From positions 55,222,945 through 55,286,944 of the forward strand of contig NC_086384.1 in assembly GCF_036588685.1 (NCBI RefSeq): a stretch of DNA of 64,000 nt, in the 5' to 3' direction. Under the pieces are notes generated by a model. That model saw nothing but the letters and a program-made list of their open reading frames with translations. It did no database searches and was not told the DNA's origin. Positions 56,750-64,000 of the stretch are shown here, in pieces; positions within the stretch are counted from its first letter, which is position 1, and the number at the start of each line of letters is the position of its first letter. Made by a program: the position numbers and the translations under genes. This DNA comes from Mytilus trossulus. Its lineage: Eukaryota > Mollusca > Bivalvia > Mytilida > Mytilidae.

Positions 56750-59600
56750 AAACAAATGTATCTGTGTGTGTGTATGTTATATAAAAGAAAATTAAAAAAA
56801 TTATAAATTATAAAATATGAAAAAAAAAATTAAAATATGAAAATATGAAAAAAAAATAAAAGTATATTAAAATGTGTGTTATGAAAAAACAAACAAAAAT
56901 GTAAAAAAATACAAAAAAAAATATGAAATGTGTGTTATTACAAAAAAAAAAAAAAAAAAAAAAAAAATATGAAAAAAAAATACAAAAATATAAAATACAA
57001 AAAAAAAAGGAATAAAATGTGTGTTATAAAAAACCAAAGAAAAATGTACAAAAATATAAAATATAAAAAAATATAAAATGTGTTATTAAAAAAACAAACA
57101 AAAAAATACAAAAATGATAAAATATGAAAAAAAATAAAAAAAATATAAAATAAAAAAAAAAGAATTAAAATGTGTGTTATAAAAAAAACATAGAAAATAT
57201 AAAAAAATATAAAATATAAAAAAAATATAAAATGTCAGTTGATAAAAAAAAAAATTATAGAAAAATATAAAATGTGTGTTATTAAAAAAAGAAACAAAAA
57301 ATAAAAAAATGATAAAATATGAAAAAAATATAAAATGTGTGTTGATAAAAAAACAAACAAAAAATACAAAAAGATAAAATATGAAAAAAAGAATAAAAAT
57401 GTGTGTTAAAAAAAAACCAAACAAAAGTTCCAAAAAATATAAAATATAAAAAAATATATAAATATGTAAGTTAATAAAAAAAAATAAAAAAATTTAAAAA
57501 ATGAAAAAAATAGGAAAATGTGTGTTATTAAAAAATTAAGAAAATATAAAAAAAAATAAAAAATGATAAAGTATAGAAAAAAAAGAAATAAAATGTGTGT
57601 TAATAGAAAATGTGTGAGTTATTAAAAAAACAAACAAACAAATTAAAAAAATATATAAAATATAAAAAAATTGTATATGTGTTTAATTTTTTAATTTGTT
57701 TTGAGTATGATTATTCATGCAATTGTGTAGGTGTTAAATATAATGGGGAAAAAACACAATATGTGACGAGTATAGTTATTTTCGCAACTGTTTGTGTAAA
57801 AAAAAAATGTTATATAAATACAAATACAAAAAAAAGTATGATGCAAAATATGATAAGCTTGTGTGTGTGTTTTCTGTGATTTATTTCTGATATGAATATT
57901 CATGCAACTGTGTTGGGTGTTGAAAATACCCATTAAAACAAATAAATGTGTGTCTGTGTTAAAAAAGAATTACAAAATATAATTTTATTTTACAAAATTT
58001 GTGATTTATATATATGTAAAAATAATAATATTTTTTTAAAATGTAAAAAGAATATAAAATGTCTGTTACTTCGTACTTTTTTGGCCTTTTTAACTTTTTT
58101 GGATTAGAGCGTCACTGATGAGTCTTTTGAAGACGAAACGCGCGTCTGGCGTTTAAACAAATTTTGGTCCTGGTATCTATGATGAGTTTAAATATATATG
58201 TATAAATAATAATATTTTTTTTTATAAAACTTAAAAAAATTATAAAATGTGTGTGTTACTTCGTACTTTTTTGGCCTTTTTAACTTTTTTGGATTTGAGC
58301 GTCACTGATGAGTCTTTTGTAGACGAAACGCGCGACTGGCGTATAAACAAATTTTAAACCTGGTATCTATGATGAGTTTATTTATATAAAAAAAAATTAT
58401 ATAAAATATATATAAAAATATTTAATGTGTTTGTGTGTCTATATCTTGTAATTTTTTTCAATAGCCAGGGTGTTAAAAAATGAGAAAAAAAGAAAAAAAA
58501 CAAATAATATAAATATAAAATATGATATGGTTATGTGTGTGTTTTTTAAAATTTATTTCTAGCAACAGAGTGGGTGTTAAAAAAAAAAGAAGATAAATCT
58601 AAAATTAAACATTAAAAAAAATAAAATAAGAATGAGTTAATGAGTGTGTATTTGTGTGTATCTTGTAATTTGTCTCTATATGATTGTTCATGCAACTGTG
58701 TGTAAAGAATTTATAAAAAATAGAGAAAATAATACAAAATATGATGAGCTTGTGTGTGTGTGTTTTGTTATTTGTTTCAAGTATGATTATTTATGCAACT
58801 GTGTGGGAATTAAAAATAAATTAATTGATAATTAATAAGGAAATTGAAAAGAAAAAAAATAGGACGAGTTTATGTGTGTCATGTAATTTATTTCAAGTAT
58901 GATTATTCATGCAGCTGTGTGGATGTTAAATATAATTTAAAAAAACAACACATCATAGATTTGGTTTATGTGTGTGCTTGTTTCTTGTAATTTGTTTCAA
59001 GCAACTGTGTTTGTTAAAAAAGATAAAAAGAATAAAAAAGCTTGCGTGTGTGTATTTTGTAAATTGTTTCAAATATTATTATGCATGAAACTGTCTGGGT
59101 GTTAAAAAATGCAAAATAAAACATTATTTGAAAAACAAAAATACAAAATAAGGATTAGGTGTGTGTATCTTGTTATTTGTTTCAATTATGACTTTTTGTT
59201 ATTAAAAAAATAACAAAAATGATATGAATACTAACAAACAAAACAAAATATGATGATTGTGTGTGTGTTTCCTATTGCAACTGATGTTTTGAAACAGCCA
59301 CAAAAGAAAAGAAAAAGAGCGGAGAAAAAAAAAACGAGCTTGTGTGTGTGATCTTTCAAACGATATAGTAAAAAAAATATGGAGAAATAAAAAAAATAAA
59401 ACAGGGGTGAGCTTGTGTTTGTGGTAAAAAATATATTTAATGAGGATAAGGTTGTGTGTGTGTGTGCGTTTATTTGTTTTGAGATCGTTTATTGTTACAA
59501 CTGAAAAAAAAACTAAAAAATTAAAAGAAAAATATAAAATAAGAAAAAAAATAAGGAAGAGCGTGTGTGTGTTTGAAAAAAATGCAAAATGTAAAAAAGT
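56750..59600. repeat. Long low-complexity array, A-rich with TGTGTGT beats
   Basis: About 2.8 kb of loosely periodic sequence: AAAATGTGTGTTAT, runs of A broken by ATATAAAA or ATACAAAA, and in the right half TTGTTTCAAGTATGATTATT. Period about 60-150 bases, copies highly diverged. The long minus-strand Phe/Tyr-rich frame (57086-57433) is an artefact. Confidence 0.8.
58060..58375 (-). repeat. Two tandem R4 fragments within the array
   Basis: ACTTCGTACTTTTTTGGCC to GGTATCTATGATGAGTTTA occurs twice (58070-58190, 58258-58382) with period about 190. Each has the GCGTCACTGATGAGTC and GAAACGCGC landmarks of R4 in reverse. Confidence 0.75.
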
Positions 59601-59639
59601 ATAAAATGAGTGTGTATGTTGTGTCCCTTAACAATTATT

Positions 59640-60045
59640 AAGGTCTTTGTATGTTATTGTTGAGAAGCATTGCTGTGTTCAATATTTAGTATAGGTATAT
59701 TAAATATTTCTATATTATTTGATTTTTGTATATTATTGTTGAAAAGCATTGCTGTGTTCACTATTTATTTTAGGTATATTAAATATTTCTATATTATTTG
59801 ATTTTTGTATATTATTGTTGAAAAGCATTGCTGTGTTCACTATTTATTTTAGGTATATTAAATATTTCTATATTATTTGATTTTTGTATGTTATTGTAGA
59901 GAAGCATTGCTGTGTAATATTTATTTTGGGTATATTAAATATTTCTATATTATTTTATTTTTGTATGTTATTGTTGAGAAGCATTGCTGTGTTCAATTTT
60001 TTTTTGGGTATATTAAATATTTCTATATATTATTTGATTGTTGTT
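59640..60045. repeat. About 82-bp tandem repeat, five copies
   Basis: Unit contains GTATATTATTGTTGAAAAGC, ATTGCTGTGTTC and TATTAAATATTTCTATATTA. Copies two to four are nearly identical. 60046-60814 has no recognised gene. Confidence 0.85.
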
Positions 60046-60814
60046 TTTTTTAATTTTTTTTGCATTTTCCGTATCTTTAAAAAAATATTCGTTATAGGAA
60101 GTTCTGTTACATTTCCAGGAAAATTATTTTACAATTAGACTAATCTGTAATTGCATGTTGTTTTTGTTATTCTGTAAATGGTTCATTTCTTTAATTTAGT
60201 ATTGTATTACATCAGAAAGACATGTACGTGTGTCTTATAATCATACACCAACATAAATAAAGCAATGTATCTGAGGATTGAACTTAACTACAGCAACTCG
60301 AAATTGACCAAGAAATCAGAAAAATCATGGTTTATAGATGATTTCATCAAGACAGACATGTACATACAGCAATCAGTCCAAACACGAAACATAGCTTAAA
60401 CATGTGGTATCTAAAAAACAAAATACCCAAAAACTTCACATTGACCAATGATCCATGAAAATGAAGTCAGATATAACCTGTAAGTTGGACATCTCAACAC
60501 TGAATAATTATTTCAGACACCGTGACCAAATTATGTAACTTTGACCTTTATCCTGATCCATAAAATATAAGTGAGAAATTCACTTGACAAAAAATACAGT
60601 TTTTAAAAGTGGTCACAGATCCATGAAAATGAGTATAAGGTCAAGGAAAAAAGATAAATGGTGCACAGAACATTTGAGATTAGACCCTCTCAAATATTAA
60701 CTTTTACATATAGTTTAAACACCCTGGTGTACTTAAATCGGTGTCTTATGTTGCCACTTTTGTCAAATAAAGGGGTTGAAACAAGGGGTGGGGTGATGAC
60801 CAATAGTTTTCAAA

Positions 60815-60905
60815 GGTACCAGGATTATAATTTAGTACGCCAGACGCGCGTTTCGTCTACATAAGACTCATCAGTGACGCTCATACCGAAATAGTTATTA
60901 ACCAA
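60815..60905 (+). repeat. Dispersed repeat R4, 5' part
   Basis: CAAAGGTACCAGGATTATAA, CGCCAGACGCGCGTTTCG, ACTCATCAGTGACGCTCA. The best-preserved copy of this section in the window. Confidence 0.75.
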
Positions 60906-60929
60906 ACACGGAAACACATGAAATAATAA

Positions 60930-61800
60930 GAAGCCCCGCAGGGCTCTTCTTGATACGACAGTAGAGGTCGAATCCTTAACAGTTGGACACAACATGCAAG
61001 CTTGATACAGCTCTGAATTTGGATTGTGATTTAATATTTGACACAGCATATGTTTCTGACATAGAATGAATGTGGTCTAAGACTTAAACAAAAAATAATT
61101 GGACATTTACCTATTATGGTCCAATATCCAAGATCTAAATACATGGTTAGATTCAGCATAAGCATATCAAAGAACCCCAATAATTCAAATGTTGATAAAT
61201 TCAAATCCAGCTTAATATTGGACCCTTCGGATCTTAATGTGGACCGATTCGAAAACGGGACCAAAACTTAAAAATCTAAAAACACGGTTAGATTCTGTAT
61301 ATCAAAGACCCCCAATATATCAATTTCTGATGAAAACAAAGAGTAATTTTGGGCACTTTGGACCTCAATGTGGACCAATTTAAAAACGGGGCCCAAAAAG
61401 TTAATAGATATAGGAAGATTTGGTGTGAGTGCCAATGAGACAACTCTCCATCCAAATAACAATTTAAAAATTAAACCATTATAGGTTAAAGTACGGCCTT
61501 CAACACGGAGCCCTGGCTCACACCGAACAACAAGTTAATATACACATTTAGATTCAGCATATCAAAGAAACCAATATATTAAATTTTTGTTGAAATCAAA
61601 CAAAAGTTAAAATTTGGACCCTGAATTTTGAACCAACTTGACAACTGGGCCTATAATCAAGAATCATAATACATGTTTAGATTCAGCATATCAAAGAACC
61701 CCAAGAATTCAAGAATAAAACCCCATTGAAATTTGTCAAGAAATAAGCAATTTATACAAAGTATTAGAAAAACATTGTTTTTTGTACCTAATTCCTAGAC
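60930..61800 (-). repeat. Blocks C and B, inverted relative to the left edge
   Basis: Block C (60930-61085) is followed by diverged B units (CATATCAAAGAACCCCAA, CAATGTGGACCAATTT). An R3 fragment is inserted at 61401-61540. Short minus-strand frames are repeat shadows. Confidence 0.65.
61401..61540 (+). repeat. Dispersed repeat R3, short copy inserted in block B
   Basis: ATAGATATAGGAAGATTTGG to CACACCGAACAACAAG, with block B sequence on both sides. Confidence 0.75.
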
Positions 61801-61904
61801 AATTAGGGCCATAGCCCCCAAAATCACTCCAACCGTCCTTTTTATGCTAAGGACCCTTGAAGTACGATTTCAGAAAGATCTATACACTTGCACACAAGTT
61901 ATTA

Positions 61905-62245
61905 TAAAAAAAAAAGATGTGGTATGATTGCCAATAAGACAACTATCCACAAAAGACCAAAATGACACAAACATTAACAACTATAGGCCACCGTACGGCC
62001 TTCAACAATAAGCAAAGCCCATACCGCATAGTCAGCTATAAAAGGCCCCGATAAGACAATGTTAAACTTTCAAACGAGAAAACTAACGGACTTATTCATG
62101 TAAAAAAAGTGAACGAAAATCAAAAATGTAAATCACCACTGAATTACAGGCTCCTGACTTGGGACAGGCACATACATTAATAATCCCAACCCTCCCCTAA
62201 CCTGGGGCAGTTGTATAACAGTACAAACAAATATTATCTGGAAAC
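61905..62245 (+). repeat. Dispersed repeat R2, near-complete
   Basis: AAGATGTGGTATGATTGCCA to CCTCCCCTAACCTGGGGCAG. It sits at the junction of blocks A/B and C. Confidence 0.8.
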
Positions 62246-64000
62246 TAGAACCAGATGCTCCGCAGGGTGCAGCTCTATACGACCGCAGAGGTTGAACCCT
62301 GAACGGTTGGGGCAAGTATGGACACAATATTCAAGCTGGATTCAGCTCTAAATTTGGATTGTGATAAATAGTTGACACAGCATAGGTTTCTGACACAGAA
62401 TGAATGTGGTCTAATGAACTTAAAATTTTTGTTTCGCCTTTGAGCAATTCACTATGCTGTTGAATATTAATCCTCTCAATTCAAATTTCTAATGGAGTTT
62501 GCAACAATAATTACTCATTTAAATACATCAGAAAATATTAAAATGTAAAAAAAGTGCTTGTTATCACTGAATGGTAGATTGTTTTAATTTATCAGTTGGT
62601 AGTAAAAGTGAATAAAATTGAGAAAGGAAATGGTGAATATGTCAAAGCGACAACCACCCGACCATAGAACAGACAACAGCCGAAGGCAACCAATGGGTCT
62701 TCAATGTAGCGAGAATTCCCGCACCCGTAGGTGTCCTTCAGCTGGCCTCTAAAAATATGCCTAATAGTACAGTGATAATGAACGTCGTACTAAACTCCGA
62801 ATAATACACAAGAAACTAAAATTTAAAATCATACAAGACTAACAAAGGCCAGAGGCTCCTGACTTGGGACAGGCGCAAAATTGCGGCGGGGTTAAACATG
62901 TATATGAATATACATTGTATATTGTACAAACAACGATTTAAGTTGATTCAACTACTATTCTGGACAAAGAAAAATAACTCCAATTGAAATTTCTTGCTAT
63001 TGCACAATTTTGTGCAATTAGATATTTCTTGCTATTGTGCAATACTATGCAATTGAAAATACTTGCTATTGCACAATACTGTGCAATTGAAAGTTTCTTG
63101 CTATTTCTGAGTACTGTGCAATTGAAGATTTCTTACCATTGCTGAGTACTGTGCAATTGAAAATTTCTTGCTATTGCACAATACTTATTATAATAATTTT
63201 GAATCCTGATTTGGACCAACTTGAAAACTGGGCCCATAATCAAAAATATAAGTACATGTTTGGATTCAGCATATCAAAGAACTCCAATAATTCAATTTTT
63301 GTTATAATCAAACTAAGTTTAATTTTGGACCCTTTGGACTTTAATGTAGACCAATTTGAAAACAGGACCAAGAATTAAGGATCTACATATTCAGTTAGAT
63401 TTGGCAAATCAAAGAACCCAATTTATTCAATTTTTGATGAAATCAAATAAAGGTTTATTTTGGAACCCGACTTGGACCGACTTGAAAACTGGGCCAAAAA
63501 TAAAAAAATCTACGTACATTTTTAGATTTAGCATATCAAAGAACTCAAAGGACTCAATTTTTGTTGAAATCAAACTAAGTTTAATTTTGAACCCTTTGGA
63601 CCTTAATGTAGACCAATTTGAAAACGGGACAAAAAATTAAAAATCTACATACACAGTTAGATTTGGCATATCAAAGAACCCTACTTATTCAATTTTTGAT
63701 GAAATTAAACAAAGTTTAATTGTGGAACCTTAGGGCCCCTTATTCCTAAACTGTTGGGACCAAAACTCCCAAAATCAATACCAACCTTCCTTTTATGGTC
63801 AAAAACCTTGTGTTTAAATTTCTATTTACTAATACTAAAGTTACAGTGCGAAAACCAAGAAAAATGCTTATTTGGGCCCATTTATGGCCCCTTATTCCTA
63901 AACTGTTGGGACCTCAACTCCCAAAAGCAATACCAACCTTCCTTCTATGGTCATAAACCTTGTGTTTAAATTTCATTGATTTCTATTCACTTAAACTAAA
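62235..64000 (-). repeat. Inverted copy of the left-edge C-D-B-A block
   Basis: In plus-strand order: C (62235-62415), spacer, R1 insertion (62610-62905), D array (62995-63185, about six TTGCTATTGCACAATA units), B (63190-63730) and A (63735 to the window end). This is the left-edge order (A 458, B 1086, D 1612, C 2150) reversed. The block continues beyond the window. The ORFs at 63139-63969 are repeat shadows. Confidence 0.8.

Noticed and set aside
57086..57433. 115-residue Phe/Tyr-rich minus frame that looks like a membrane protein
   Set aside because: Direct translation of the A-rich low-complexity array.
1..64000. Bacterial or viral origin of the window
   Set aside because: Splice borders, C1q gene, LINE, Penelope-like and dispersed repeats point to an animal genome.

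Overview
The window is AT-rich, repeat-dense animal DNA. It most likely comes from a bivalve mollusc, and a mussel is the best guess. The clues are a C1q-domain gene and a short-chain-collagen-C4-like gene (both expanded in bivalves), short exons with GT/AG borders, dispersed repeats of bivalve type, and many foldback elements. The species is an inference. No tRNA, rRNA or CRISPR array was recognised.

Left part (1-15.4 kb): a candidate 2.7 kb inverted-repeat element packed with tandem repeats (49-2762) is followed by two paired secreted-protein genes. The first (3621-5595) has a signal peptide/coiled-coil exon joined to a C4-like C-terminal domain and carries a one-base frameshift. The second (12028-15153) has nearly the same promoter and first exon but is joined to a C1q domain. 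A 3.1 kb DNA transposon with about 110-bp terminal inverted repeats lies directly behind the first gene.

Middle (15.4-43 kb): repeats and relics lead to a nested pair of retroelements. A minus-strand CR1/jockey-like LINE of about 6.5 kb spans about 25746-38940. It has ORF1, an endonuclease/reverse transcriptase ORF2 and a 2A-like GIEVNPGP motif. It was split by a 6.7 kb plus-strand LTR element (28129-34819) with 1508-bp LTRs, TG...CA ends and a GATA target-site duplication. The LTR element has no gag, protease, reverse transcriptase or integrase. It carries the membrane-anchored end of an envelope-like glycoprotein and three small ORFs, each just behind a 3' splice-site-like sequence. Two of these are tandem paralogues with a BTB/BACK-like pattern. 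This is the most unusual object in the window.

Right part (43-64 kb): a possible five-exon gene of unknown function (43674-56309) whose reading phases agree is threaded through MITEs, foldback hairpins, two 8-bp-TSD elements (one with a TTAA element inside it), a Penelope-like reverse transcriptase relic and a 36-bp satellite. A 2.8 kb A-rich/TG-rich array and an 80-bp satellite follow. The last 2 kb is an inverted, diverged copy of the repeat block at the left edge.
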